Positions 1 through 6,680 of a stretch of DNA of 10,264 nucleotides are shown in pieces. Under the pieces are notes generated by a model. That model was not told the origin of the DNA and searched no databases. It saw only the letters and a program-made list of their open reading frames with translations. Both the position numbers and the translations under genes were made by a program. How positions within the stretch are numbered: position 1 is the first letter of the stretch; every line of letters starts with the position of its first letter. The DNA lies in NCBI GenBank assembly GCA_050012355.1, contig JBEKHI010000346.1, positions 1-10,264 of the forward strand, read 5' to 3'. Source of the DNA: JBEKHI01 sp050012355 (GTDB taxonomy: Bacteria > Actinomycetota > Actinomycetes > Streptosporangiales > Streptosporangiaceae).

Positions 1-421
1 CGAGATTCTCGAAGGTTAAACGGCAAGGCCTGAGGTGCTGGGAATCCGCTGTCCCGGGGTGGCGTCCCGTCGCCGGTGGCTTGCCTGCCGCGGTACGCGC
101 CGCTGCGTTCGTCTGGCCCGGGGCACCTGGGGTTCTTGTCATGCGGGGTTTGCCTGGGGCTGATAATGCCTGGCGGGGATGCCTGGGAGCCGGCGCCGCG
201 ACGGGGTTCGCTTTTGCCCGGGATGCGCTTCGCGGGTCCGGCCCGCCGCGCACTCACCGAAACCACAACTAAATCCACGACGCGTCCATCGAGCTGAGAA
301 TGCTCCCTGTCAATGCGGGCAGGGGCCTCGACGAGCACGAGTACTAGGGCGGCAGCCGCTATCCAGGCCTGCCGAGGAGACCATCGTGGATTGCGCTCGG
401 AGCCTGCTGGCGCGCAGGAAC
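1..421. other. Intergenic stretch, no supported gene
   Basis: No open frame here has a convincing ribosome site, domain or protein-like composition. Those present are arginine- and proline-rich, as expected of chance frames in GC-rich DNA. Three small structures are visible: an 11-base palindrome CGAGATTCTCG at 1-11, a weak stem CCCTG/CAGGG at 305-324, and CCTGC/GCAGG at 403-418 just past the stop of the minus-strand fusion gene. A short frame ending at the TAG near 347 reads protein-like (see findings) but is not called as a gene. Confidence 0.6.
403..418 (-). terminator. Weak hairpin after the hydrolase-sigma gene
   Basis: CCTGC (403-407) pairs with GCAGG (414-418) across a six-base loop, four bases past the stop codon of the minus-strand gene. 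The stem is only five base pairs and no T-run follows in the direction of transcription. Its position suits a terminator, but chance hairpins of this size are common in GC-rich DNA. Confidence 0.2.
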
Positions 422-2221
422 TCAGCGGCCCGTTAGGGTCGGCGGGAAGCCGAACTTGGCCACCAGCTCAGCGCCGCCGCCGAACACGGTGATGCGGGCG
501 ATGCCGCCCGGCGTGACGGTGAGGACACCCAGCCCGAAACCGCCGTCACGGTAATAGGCGATCGCGGCGGGCTGGCCGTTGGCCAGGGTGGGGGCCATCC
601 GCCAGTCGCCCGGGGATCCGATGACGTGCGCGAGGTACCGCAAGCAGGTCGCGCGGCCGGAGAACCAGGTGCGGGTGCCGACCATCTCGATCGCGGCGTC
701 GGCGCGCAGCGCCGTTTCCAGGGCTGTGATGTCGGCGTGCTCGAACCCGGCGATGTACTGGCCCAGCAGTTCCAGTGCGCGCGGCTCGGTCGGCTCGATG
801 ACTCGCTCTGGGGCCGGAGCGACTTCCGCCAGCCGGGCGCGGGCTCGCTGCAGCGTGCTCTTGACGGCCGTGGTGGAGGTGTCGAGCATGCTCGCGACCT
901 CGGCCGCCGGGATGCCGAGCACCTCCCGGAGCAGGAGCACGGCCCGCTGCCGGGCGGGCAGGTACTGCAGGCTGGCGATGAGCGCCAGCCGCAGCCATTC
1001 GCGGGCGGCGACGATCACGGCCGGGTCGTCCGACTCGGGGGTCACCAGGGCGTCCGGGACCGGTCCCAGCCACGCGGTGCCCGGCTCGGCCGTGGCCGCA
1101 GGGGCGTCCGGGTCGTCGGCCGGGCCGCCGAGTCCCGACGGCAGCGCTCGTCGGCCGCGCTGCTCGAGCGCGGTCAGGCAGGCGTTGGTAGCGATCCGGT
1201 AGAGCCAGGAGCGCAGCGACGACCGGCCTTCGAACGTGTCGTATGCCCGCCAGGCCCGCAGGTAGGTTTCCTGCACGGCGTCCTCGGCCTCGTCCGCCGC
1301 GCCGAGCATCCGGTAGCAGTGTGCCAGCAGCTCCCGCCGGAACGGCTCGGTGCCGTGCACCAGCTCGCGGATCGCATCGTCGGCCTCCGGTACTCGCCCG
1401 GCGGCCATCTGGAATGTGTGCAGCATGCCCGGGAAGATGTCGAGGCGCACGTCAACGCCAGCCTTCCTGGCGTGGGAGTCAAGCAGCCGCGCGTCGTCGG
1501 CGAGTGCCTCGGCTCCGCCCGACTGGATGTAGACCGGGCTGAGACCGCTGAGGTCGGCGTAAAGCGGGTTAGCCAGCGGATCGCGGGCATCGGTGCCCTC
1601 GCCCAGGAAGCCCCGGCCGAGGCTGACCACGACCTCCTTCTTGAAGAAGGGATCGGAGTCCCGGTTCGTCTCGTACGACTCACCAGTGGTCTCCATGTCC
1701 ACCCACGGCGACATCAGCAGCGTTGCCGCCGGCAGCGGCAGCCCCTGGTCCCGGGCGCGCAGCTGGACGGTGACCGCGAGCCAGCCGCCGGCCGAATCAC
1801 CCGCGAACGCGATATGGGATGCGCTGATCCCCTGATCCAGCAACCACCGGTAAGCGTTCATCACGTCGTCCGCTGGTACCGGGAACAGACCCTCGGGGAG
1901 CGTGTGGTAGCTGACGAGCAGCGCCCGCGCACCGGTCGCCTTCGCCAGGTGGCCGAACATCTTGCGATGGGTATAGATCGAACCGCCAACGAAACCTCCG
2001 CCGTGGATGCACATCAGCACCCGGTCCGTGCTCGCGTGTTTCGGCACCGCCCACATGGCGGGCAGGCCGCCGGCTTCGGTCTCCAGGTAGTCGACCCCCC
2101 GTGGTTCGGCCGTGAGGTCACCCCACGATTCGTTGTCCGGCCCGTCGAAGTCTGGCTGCACCATGGCCAGCCGGGATACCTCCCAGTGTCTCCTGACCGC
2201 CTCTGACTGCTTACTCGCCAT
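422..2221 (-). CDS. Fused alpha/beta hydrolase, ECF sigma factor and SnoaL-like domain
   Basis: A single 599-residue frame joins proteins that normally come from separate genes. Residues 1-287 are an HSL-type alpha/beta hydrolase: oxyanion motif HGGG at 73-76, nucleophile elbow GDSAGG with Ser143, probable acid Glu238 and catalytic His268 in GMLHTF. Residues about 288-355 are sigma region 2 (RRELLAHCYRMLG, then EDAVQETYLRAW). Residues about 405-465 are region 4 (LPARQRAVLLLRE, then a helix-turn-helix). Residues about 482-594 are a SnoaL/NTF2-like domain, as in SigG-type ECF factors. Both halves look intact; the hydrolase loses only about its last dozen residues. The start is ATG with AGGTGA six bases upstream. 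No anti-sigma gene is visible nearby, and in ECF families with a SnoaL tail that tail can regulate activity. The substrate is unknown: the hydrolase is presumably a carboxylesterase or lipase-like enzyme. No signal peptide is seen, so it should be cytoplasmic. Domain calls are firm; joint function is inference. Confidence 0.88.
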   Translation of the reverse strand: MASKQSEAVRRHWEVSRLAMVQPDFDGPDNESWGDLTAEPRGVDYLETEAGGLPAMWAVPKHASTDRVLMCIHGGGFVGGSIYTHRKMFGHLAKATGARALLVSYHTLPEGLFPVPADDVMNAYRWLLDQGISASHIAFAGDSAGGWLAVTVQLRARDQGLPLPAATLLMSPWVDMETTGESYETNRDSDPFFKKEVVVSLGRGFLGEGTDARDPLANPLYADLSGLSPVYIQSGGAEALADDARLLDSHARKAGVDVRLDIFPGMLHTFQMAAGRVPEADDAIRELVHGTEPFRRELLAHCYRMLGAADEAEDAVQETYLRAWRAYDTFEGRSSLRSWLYRIATNACLTALEQRGRRALPSGLGGPADDPDAPAATAEPGTAWLGPVPDALVTPESDDPAVIVAAREWLRLALIASLQYLPARQRAVLLLREVLGIPAAEVASMLDTSTTAVKSTLQRARARLAEVAPAPERVIEPTEPRALELLGQYIAGFEHADITALETALRADAAIEMVGTRTWFSGRATCLRYLAHVIGSPGDWRMAPTLANGQPAAIAYYRDGGFGLGVLTVTPGGIARITVFGGGAELVAKFGFPPTLTGR

Positions 2222-2344
2222 CGAGGTTCACCTGCCCCATCATCATCGGTTCCCTTCACGAAGCCTTCGATAATGCAGACCGCCGACCCCAGGAAAGGAA
2301 TCGGTGCGCGAGTTTTGTCGGGAATTCTGGGAAGTTGCAGCGCC
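2222..2344. promoter_or_regulatory. Divergent intergenic region between the fusion gene and the phospholipase D lipoprotein
   Basis: This 123-base gap must hold the promoters of both divergent genes. On the minus side a clear ribosome site AGGTGA precedes the fusion gene. On the plus side only a weak GGGAAG lies about 12 bases before the ATG. I see no confident -35/-10 pair on either strand. A GGGAACC on the minus strand (2248-2254) resembles an ECF -35 element, but no matching -10 follows at the right distance. No copy of the TetR operator found elsewhere in the window is present. Confidence 0.4.
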
Positions 2345-3427
2345 ATGCGAACTTCGTTCCTTGTGGCGGGCATTGGCACCGTGCTCGCGTTGACCGGGTG
2401 CCGGGTGGCGGTGAACGCAGCAGCGGGCTCCTCGCCGCCCGCTGCCCAGGTGAAGGCGACAATCTCCGCGAAGGACAAGACCAAGGACCCAGCTAAGCCC
2501 AAACCCACTGCGCCGAAGGCCAGTCCGTCGGACCTGAGCCTGATCACCGAGCCCAGCGCCGGGATGAATCAGATATACAAGTTGATCACCAGCGCCCGTT
2601 CCAGCGTGGACCTGACCATGTACGAGCTCCGGGACACCACTGCGGAGGCTGACCTCGCCACGGACGCGGGCCGTGGGGTGGACGTCTCAGTGCTGCTCGA
2701 CGCTCATCTGGAGAAATCCAGGAACACTGCCGCCTACGACTACCTGAAGGCGCGGCACGTGCACGTGGCCTGGGCGTCCTCGGACACTACTTACCACCAG
2801 AAGACGCTGACTGTGGATGGCAAGACCTCGGTGATCATGACGCTCAACATGGTGAGCGAGGACTACCCGGACACCAGGGACTTCGCGGTCATCGACACCA
2901 GCCACGCGGATGTCACCGCCATCGTCGCGACGTTCAACGCGGACTTCGCGGACCGGCCCGTCACCCCGCCCGACGGCGCCGATCTGGTGTGGTCGCCGAC
3001 CAACTCGCAGGCCTCCATCCTGGCGGTGATCAAGGGCGCGAAGCACACGCTCGCGGTCGAGAACGAGGAGATGGACGACTCCACGATCACCGGGGCGCTG
3101 GCGGACGCGGCTCGCCGCGGCGTCAAGGTCACCGTGGTGATGACGTCCGACAGCGAGTGGGACGACGCGTTCAGCGAGCTGGCCCAGGCCGGCGTGAGCG
3201 TCCATGTGTACCCCGACGCCGACAACGCGCTCTATATCCACGCCAAGGCCGTCGTCGCCGACGCCGGCCTGCCGGACGCTGACGCGTTCGTCGGCTCGGA
3301 GAACTTCTCCGAGGCAAGCCTGGACTACAACCGGGAGCTAGGCCTGCGCACGACGGATACCCCCATCGTCTCCGCCCTAGCCGCAGTCATCGCCAAGGAC
3401 TACGCGGGCGCACCCGCCTACAGCTAG
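2345..3427 (+). CDS. Phospholipase D-family lipoprotein
   Basis: The 360-residue product is a secreted, lipid-anchored member of the phospholipase D superfamily. The signal peptide (residues 1-18) ends in the lipobox LTGC with Cys19. An Ala/Lys/Pro-rich linker runs to about residue 62, followed by two catalytic repeats. The first HKD motif is H151-K153-D158 (HQKTLTVD), followed by TLN in place of the usual GSxN. The second is H299-K301-D306 (HAKAVVAD), followed by GSENF. Having both motifs suggests one complete active site cleaving or transferring a phosphodiester, for example a phospholipid headgroup, outside the membrane. An ATG at 2273 would extend the frame by 24 residues but would bury the signal peptide, so 2345 is preferred although its ribosome site is weak. 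The gene is divergent from the hydrolase-sigma gene and might be one of its targets, which is untested. Substrate unknown; cardiolipin-synthase-like transfer or a nuclease are alternatives. Confidence 0.85.
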   Translation: MRTSFLVAGIGTVLALTGCRVAVNAAAGSSPPAAQVKATISAKDKTKDPAKPKPTAPKASPSDLSLITEPSAGMNQIYKLITSARSSVDLTMYELRDTTAEADLATDAGRGVDVSVLLDAHLEKSRNTAAYDYLKARHVHVAWASSDTTYHQKTLTVDGKTSVIMTLNMVSEDYPDTRDFAVIDTSHADVTAIVATFNADFADRPVTPPDGADLVWSPTNSQASILAVIKGAKHTLAVENEEMDDSTITGALADAARRGVKVTVVMTSDSEWDDAFSELAQAGVSVHVYPDADNALYIHAKAVVADAGLPDADAFVGSENFSEASLDYNRELGLRTTDTPIVSALAAVIAKDYAGAPAYS

Positions 3428-3433
3428 TCCGCC

Positions 3434-3494
3434 AAGGGCATCGATGTCACATCGAGGCCCCTCTATGGGCAGCGATGAGTCATCGATGCCCCTT
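3434..3494. terminator. Nested hairpin between convergent genes, probable bidirectional terminator
   Basis: Outer arms GGGCATCGATG (3436-3446) and CATCGATGCCC (3481-3491) are perfectly complementary. Inner arms CATCGAGGCCC (3450-3460) and GGGCAGCGATG (3467-3477) pair with two mismatches around a six-base loop CTCTAT. Each junction has three unpaired bases. The flanking AAG and CTT extend the stem if one C is bulged. It begins seven bases after the phospholipase D stop and ends 22 bases before the dehydrogenase stop, so it sits between two converging transcripts. No clear U-tract follows on either side. Confidence 0.7.
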
Positions 3495-3515
3495 GGGCGC
3501 CGGGGCGGGGGGGGG

Positions 3516-4733
3516 TTAGGTGATTGGCTGGCCGGAGATGGCGCGGGAGATCACTAGGCGCTGGATCTCCGATGTGCCTTCGAAGATGGTGTAGATCTTG
3601 CTGTCCCGGTACCAGCGCTCGACGGGGTGCTCCCGGCTGTAGCCGGCCCCGCCGAGCAACTGGACCGCCTTCTCGGTCGTGGCGACGGCGACCTCGCCCG
3701 CCTTCAGCTTGGCCATGGAGCCCTCTCCGGCGGTGAAGGGACGGTCGTTGCGGCCCATCCAGGCCGCTCGCCAGATCAGCAGCCGGGCGCAGTCGATCTC
3801 GGTGTGCATGTCCGCGAGGGCGAAGGCGACGGCCTGGTTGCGGATGATGGGCCGCCCGAACTGGACTCGCTGGGTGGCGTAGTCCAGGGCGTATTCGTAG
3901 GCGGCCCGCGCGATCCCCAGCGCCTGGGCGCCGACGATCGGCCGGGAGAGCTCGAAGGTGGACATGGCCGCCTGCTGACGGCCGGAGCCAGCGGAGCCCT
4001 CACGGACGCGAGCCAGCCGCTCGCGAAGCTTCTCTGACCCGCCCAGCACGAACTCGGCGGGCACCCGGACGTCGTCGAGGAAAACATCGGCGGTATGTGA
4101 GGCACGCAGCCCGAGCTTCCTGATCTTGCGCCCGCCCGACAGCCCCTTCACATCCGGCGGGACAATGAACGCCGCCTGACCTCGGGACCCCAGTGAAGGG
4201 TCGACGGAGGCGACGACGACATGCACGTTGGCGATGCCGCCGTTGGTGATCCAGGCCTTCTGCCCGCTGATGACCCACTCGTCGGTGGCCTCCTCGTACC
4301 GGGCACGGGTCCGCATCGAGGCGACATCCGAGCCCGCCTCTGGCTCGGAGACGCAGAACGCGCCCAGCTTCGGGTTGGCGGCATCGCCGAAGCATTGCGG
4401 GATCCACTCGATGACCTGGTCCGGTGTGCCGCTGGAGAAGATGCCGGCCACGGCGAGGGTGGTCCCGAGTATCGACATGCCGATGCCCGCGTCACCCCAG
4501 AAGAGTTCTTCGTTGAGTATCGGCAGCGACAACCCGGTCGGGTCGCCCCACAGATCCGCGAGCGTGTCGAAGCTGTAGAGGCCGATCTCGGCCGCCTGCT
4601 TGATGACCGGCCAGGGGGTCTCCTCGCGTTCATCCCACTCGGCCGCGGCCGGGCGCATCACGTCGGCCGCGAAGCCATGGGCCCAGTCACGCATTTCGGA
4701 TTGATCGTCGGTGAGGTCGAAACCAAAGGACAT
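3516..4733 (-). CDS. Acyl-CoA dehydrogenase (FadE type)
   Basis: This 405-residue flavoenzyme should introduce the 2,3-double bond into an acyl-CoA, the first oxidative step of beta-oxidation. The full fold is present: N-terminal helical domain (about 1-120), the FAD/substrate motif FCVSEPEAGSD at 126-136, WITNGG at 161-166 in the middle beta domain, and the C-terminal helical domain with RVQFGRPI at 289-296. The catalytic base is expected to be Glu385 in YTIFEGTSEIQ, the usual position in medium-chain-type dehydrogenases. Length is normal for the family. The ATG lies three bases after the stop of the SCP2 gene, with GAAGG upstream inside that gene, so the two form one operon. Transcription starts from the operator-bearing region at 5190-5263, suggesting TetR control. 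Chain length or ring specificity of the substrate cannot be read from the sequence. It is not a FadE5-type enzyme, which is much longer. Confidence 0.9.
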   Translation of the reverse strand: MSFGFDLTDDQSEMRDWAHGFAADVMRPAAAEWDEREETPWPVIKQAAEIGLYSFDTLADLWGDPTGLSLPILNEELFWGDAGIGMSILGTTLAVAGIFSSGTPDQVIEWIPQCFGDAANPKLGAFCVSEPEAGSDVASMRTRARYEEATDEWVISGQKAWITNGGIANVHVVVASVDPSLGSRGQAAFIVPPDVKGLSGGRKIRKLGLRASHTADVFLDDVRVPAEFVLGGSEKLRERLARVREGSAGSGRQQAAMSTFELSRPIVGAQALGIARAAYEYALDYATQRVQFGRPIIRNQAVAFALADMHTEIDCARLLIWRAAWMGRNDRPFTAGEGSMAKLKAGEVAVATTEKAVQLLGGAGYSREHPVERWYRDSKIYTIFEGTSEIQRLVISRAISGQPIT

Positions 4734-4736
4734 GGG

Positions 4737-5189
4737 TCAGGCCTTCGGGATGTCGAAGTAGCGGACGAGGGACGCGGCGAGCCCGAGATCACCGGTCACC
4801 TTCAGCCGGCGCGTCATGAACAGCGCCGTTCCGGTGGCGTTGCCGGACACCAGCCGGGCGAAATCAGCGGTGGACATGGTCAAGCCCAGCCGGGCCGCAC
4901 GGTCAGTCGTGCCCGGGCTGACCTGGCAGGTTCCGTCGGCGATGTCCATCTCGAAGGGGATGTCGGGCTGCCCGGCGTCCACGATCCGCCAGCGGATCAG
5001 CGCCTTGAGCCGCCCGGCCGCCCCCGGATCGAACGACGCCGCCATCCGGCTGAGGATCTCATCGACGATCCGGCCGCGGGACGGCCCGGCGGCGACGGTC
5101 GCGAGCTCGCGTTTCGGCAGGTCCTTGATCAGACTGGCGAACCCGCCCGGCGAGATCTTGGCGAAGTCGAGGGCTTCGACATCGACCAT
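4737..5189 (-). CDS. SCP2 sterol-carrier domain protein
   Basis: The 150-residue product resembles SCP2-type lipid-binding proteins, which hold acyl chains or acyl-CoA in a hydrophobic cavity. The SCP2 fold spans about residues 40-145, with the strand FEMDIADGTCQV and the typical end MSTADFARLVSG ... FMTRRLKVTGDLGLA. No signal peptide or membrane segment is present. A GTG six bases upstream (5193-5195) is in frame but overlaps the strong ribosome site AAGGAGG (5194-5200), so the ATG at 5187-5189, four bases after that site, is the better start. It is the first gene of the operon with the acyl-CoA dehydrogenase and probably presents or buffers its substrate. Role inferred from fold and context; no enzymatic activity is expected. 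Confidence 0.85.
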   Translation of the reverse strand: MVDVEALDFAKISPGGFASLIKDLPKRELATVAAGPSRGRIVDEILSRMAASFDPGAAGRLKALIRWRIVDAGQPDIPFEMDIADGTCQVSPGTTDRAARLGLTMSTADFARLVSGNATGTALFMTRRLKVTGDLGLAASLVRYFDIPKA

Positions 5190-5203
5190 GGCCACCTCCT
5201 TAG

Positions 5204-5233
5204 TTACTCACTAGTAAGTTTACTCGTGAGTCA
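5204..5233. promoter_or_regulatory. Double palindromic operator, tetR / SCP2-fadE promoter
   Basis: Two 14-base inverted repeats lie in tandem with centres 16 bases apart: TTACTCACTAGTAA (5204-5217, arms TTACT/AGTAA) and TTACTCGTGAGTCA (5220-5233, one arm mismatch). The same arrangement recurs at 7887-7916, and 25 of the 30 positions match. It sits between the divergent tetR and SCP2 genes. A minus-strand -10-like TAAACT (plus 5217-5222) falls inside it, and on the plus side it covers the probable -35 region of tetR, so binding should block both promoters. The bound protein is most likely the adjacent TetR regulator. Confidence 0.8.
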
Positions 5234-5249
5234 CTTTACTTTTCAGGTA

Positions 5250-5255
5250 GATACT
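5250..5255 (+). promoter_or_regulatory. Possible -10 element of tetR
   Basis: GATACT lies eight bases before the GTG start of tetR, which would put the transcription start at or within about two bases of the start codon. No good ribosome site stands at normal distance (AGG at 5245 is 16 bases away), so a leaderless message is plausible. No recognisable -35 is seen; that region is occupied by the operator. Confidence 0.35.
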
Positions 5256-5263
5256 CTGGCAAG

Positions 5264-5911
5264 GTGACGGTTTCCTCGCACCGACGGCTGCCCCGCCAGC
5301 TTCGCGAGCAGCAGATGCTCGACGCGGCAGTACGGATCTTCTCTGAGCACGGCTTTCACGGCGCGTCCATGGACGAGATCGCTGAGCTGGCGGGGGTCTC
5401 CAAACCGCTGCTCTACATGTATCTGGGCTCCAAGGACGAGACGTTCAGCGCCTGTATCGCGAGAGAATCCGGGCGGCTGGTCGAGACGATCGGCGCCGCG
5501 ATAATCGGCGATGTCGCGGACCCAGCCGAGCGCCTCTGGCGCGGTCTCACCGCGTTCTTCACGTTCGTCGCAGAGCACCGCGCGAGCTGGATCGTGCTCT
5601 ACCAGCAGGCGCGCAGTCACAGCGATGCCGCCGCCGAGCAACTGGCCGCGGTGCGCAAGGAAATTATCGACACCGTCGCTGGCCTGGTGCTGCACGCGAT
5701 GGCAGTTCCCCGGCAGCCGCACGACGAGGGGGCCAGGACCCGGGAGGCGGCCGCGATCGCGCACACCATCGTCGGGGCGGCCGACGCGATGGCCGAATGG
5801 GCGCTCACCGTCCCCGGCGAGCAGCCCGAGACCACGGCCCGCCGGCTGATGGGCATCATCTGGGTCGGCTTGGACCGCAGCGCGAACGGCGAACGATTCA
5901 CGACTCCGTGA
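5264..5911 (+). CDS. TetR-family transcriptional regulator
   Basis: The 215-residue protein has the standard TetR layout. The N-terminal DNA-binding domain (about 11-60) contains the helix-turn-helix SMDEIAELAGVSKPLLYMYLGSKDE at 35-59 (two fragments of one motif), and the ligand-binding and dimerisation helices follow to the C-terminus. The start is a GTG; the next ATG would cut into helix 1. Proteins of this type near acyl-CoA genes usually repress and are released by an acyl-CoA or related ligand, but the ligand here cannot be read from the sequence. It is divergent from SCP2-fadE, with a double palindrome between them repeated in front of fabG4 and fadA2, so it probably controls the whole module including itself. 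Its last 14 bases overlap the end of the convergent htdX gene, leaving no room for a separate terminator. Confidence 0.9.
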   Translation: MTVSSHRRLPRQLREQQMLDAAVRIFSEHGFHGASMDEIAELAGVSKPLLYMYLGSKDETFSACIARESGRLVETIGAAIIGDVADPAERLWRGLTAFFTFVAEHRASWIVLYQQARSHSDAAAEQLAAVRKEIIDTVAGLVLHAMAVPRQPHDEGARTREAAAIAHTIVGAADAMAEWALTVPGEQPETTARRLMGIIWVGLDRSANGERFTTP

Positions 5912-6677
5912 TCGACCCGTACAGGTGAGTCCGCTCGCCGTCCGGTGTGGTGAGCGCCAGGCGGCGGCCGTCGGTCACTAGACGTACCGACGAGGGCAGC
6001 GCGATGGGGGACCGGAAGGCGACCTCGGCGGTAAAGGCGCCGGGCGGCCCAAGCGCGGCCAGCGCTCGGGCCTTGGCCCACATGCCGTGCGCGATGGCGG
6101 TCCGGAAGCCGAACATCCGCGCGGTCAGCGCATGCAGATGGATCGGGTTGCGGTCGCCGCTGACCGCGGCGTAGCGCCGCCCGGTGTTCACCGGAACCGG
6201 CCAGACCATCGACTCGCCTTGGACCGCGAGCGGCGTCGGCGAACGTTCACCGGTCCGCCCCGGCTCGCGATGGAGATAGGTGCTCGCCGACTCCCAGACC
6301 GGCTCCTCGCCGACGCTGACCCGCGTCACGATATCGAAGGCGGTGCCGCGCAGATCAGCCGCCCGGACCCGCAGCGTGAGCCGTTCGCCGGCGCCAATCG
6401 GGCGGCGTGCCGTGACCCGGTTGGCGACGTGGACTAGGCCCAGCGCCGGCAGCGGAAAATCCCTACGGGTCAGCAACGCGAGCGCGGCCGGAAACGCGAG
6501 CACGTGCGGATAGACCGGCGGCAGCGTGTCACCGGCCGGGAATCCGCACAGCTGGGCGTATCTCGCCAGCCGCGCGCGGTCGGCGACGACGTCGCTCAGC
6601 ACCAGTTCGCCGGCGGGCAGTGCATCCGACGTGGCCCGCCGCCGCGTCAGCGCGTGCAGATAAGACAGGGCGATCAC
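5898..6677 (-). CDS. htdX: MaoC-like R-specific enoyl-CoA/3-hydroxyacyl dehydratase, HtdX type
   Basis: The 259-residue protein is a double-hotdog dehydratase that interconverts trans-2-enoyl-thioesters and R-3-hydroxyacyl-thioesters. The C-terminal hotdog carries the hydratase-2 signature YAAVSGDRNPIH followed by FGFRTAIAHGMW; the catalytic pair is Asp175 and His180. The N-terminal hotdog (about 20-140) lacks that signature and probably forms the acyl-binding half. Similarity in motifs and overall plan to M. tuberculosis HtdX (Rv0241c), together with the fabG4-fadA2 neighbourhood, supports the name; it is slightly shorter than that protein as I recall it. The GTG start lies three bases after the fabG4 stop, with GGGAG eight to nine bases upstream inside fabG4, so the two are co-transcribed. 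The 3' end overlaps tetR by 14 bases in convergent orientation. Confidence 0.88.
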   Translation of the reverse strand: MIALSYLHALTRRRATSDALPAGELVLSDVVADRARLARYAQLCGFPAGDTLPPVYPHVLAFPAALALLTRRDFPLPALGLVHVANRVTARRPIGAGERLTLRVRAADLRGTAFDIVTRVSVGEEPVWESASTYLHREPGRTGERSPTPLAVQGESMVWPVPVNTGRRYAAVSGDRNPIHLHALTARMFGFRTAIAHGMWAKARALAALGPPGAFTAEVAFRSPIALPSSVRLVTDGRRLALTTPDGERTHLYGSITES

Positions 6678-6680
6678 CGC

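Noticed and set aside
76..436. Three overlapping small frames in the left intergenic stretch
   Set aside because: No ribosome sites, no recognisable motifs, Arg/Pro/Ala-rich composition and mutual overlap suggest chance frames.
626..2206. Long plus-strand frame of 526 codons opposite the fusion gene
   Set aside because: It mirrors the minus-strand hydrolase-sigma gene codon for codon, is rich in Arg, Gly, Gln and Val, and shows no domain; a GC-rich antisense shadow.
2210..2219. TTACTCGCCA at the start of the fusion gene as another TetR site
   Set aside because: Only one arm is present, there is no AGTAA arm at the right spacing, and it lies in coding sequence.
2248..2254. GGGAACC on the minus strand as an ECF -35 element for self-activation of the fusion gene
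   Set aside because: No CGTT/CGTC-like -10 follows at 16-17 bases, and the implied start would fall almost at the ribosome site.
2273..2344. Upstream ATG extending the phospholipase lipoprotein by 24 residues
   Set aside because: The extension would put a non-hydrophobic stretch before a well-formed lipoprotein signal peptide that begins at 2345.
3507..3515. Run of nine G residues as a slippage site affecting the dehydrogenase
   Set aside because: It lies just beyond the stop codon, so a length change would not alter the protein.
5190..5195. GTG start two codons upstream for the SCP2 gene
   Set aside because: That GTG overlaps the AAGGAGG ribosome site, which is correctly spaced for the ATG at 5187-5189.
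4221..5267. Plus-strand frame of 348 codons spanning fadE, the SCP2 gene and the promoter
   Set aside because: It runs antisense to two recognised genes and through the operator, has no ribosome site or domain, and has shadow-type composition.
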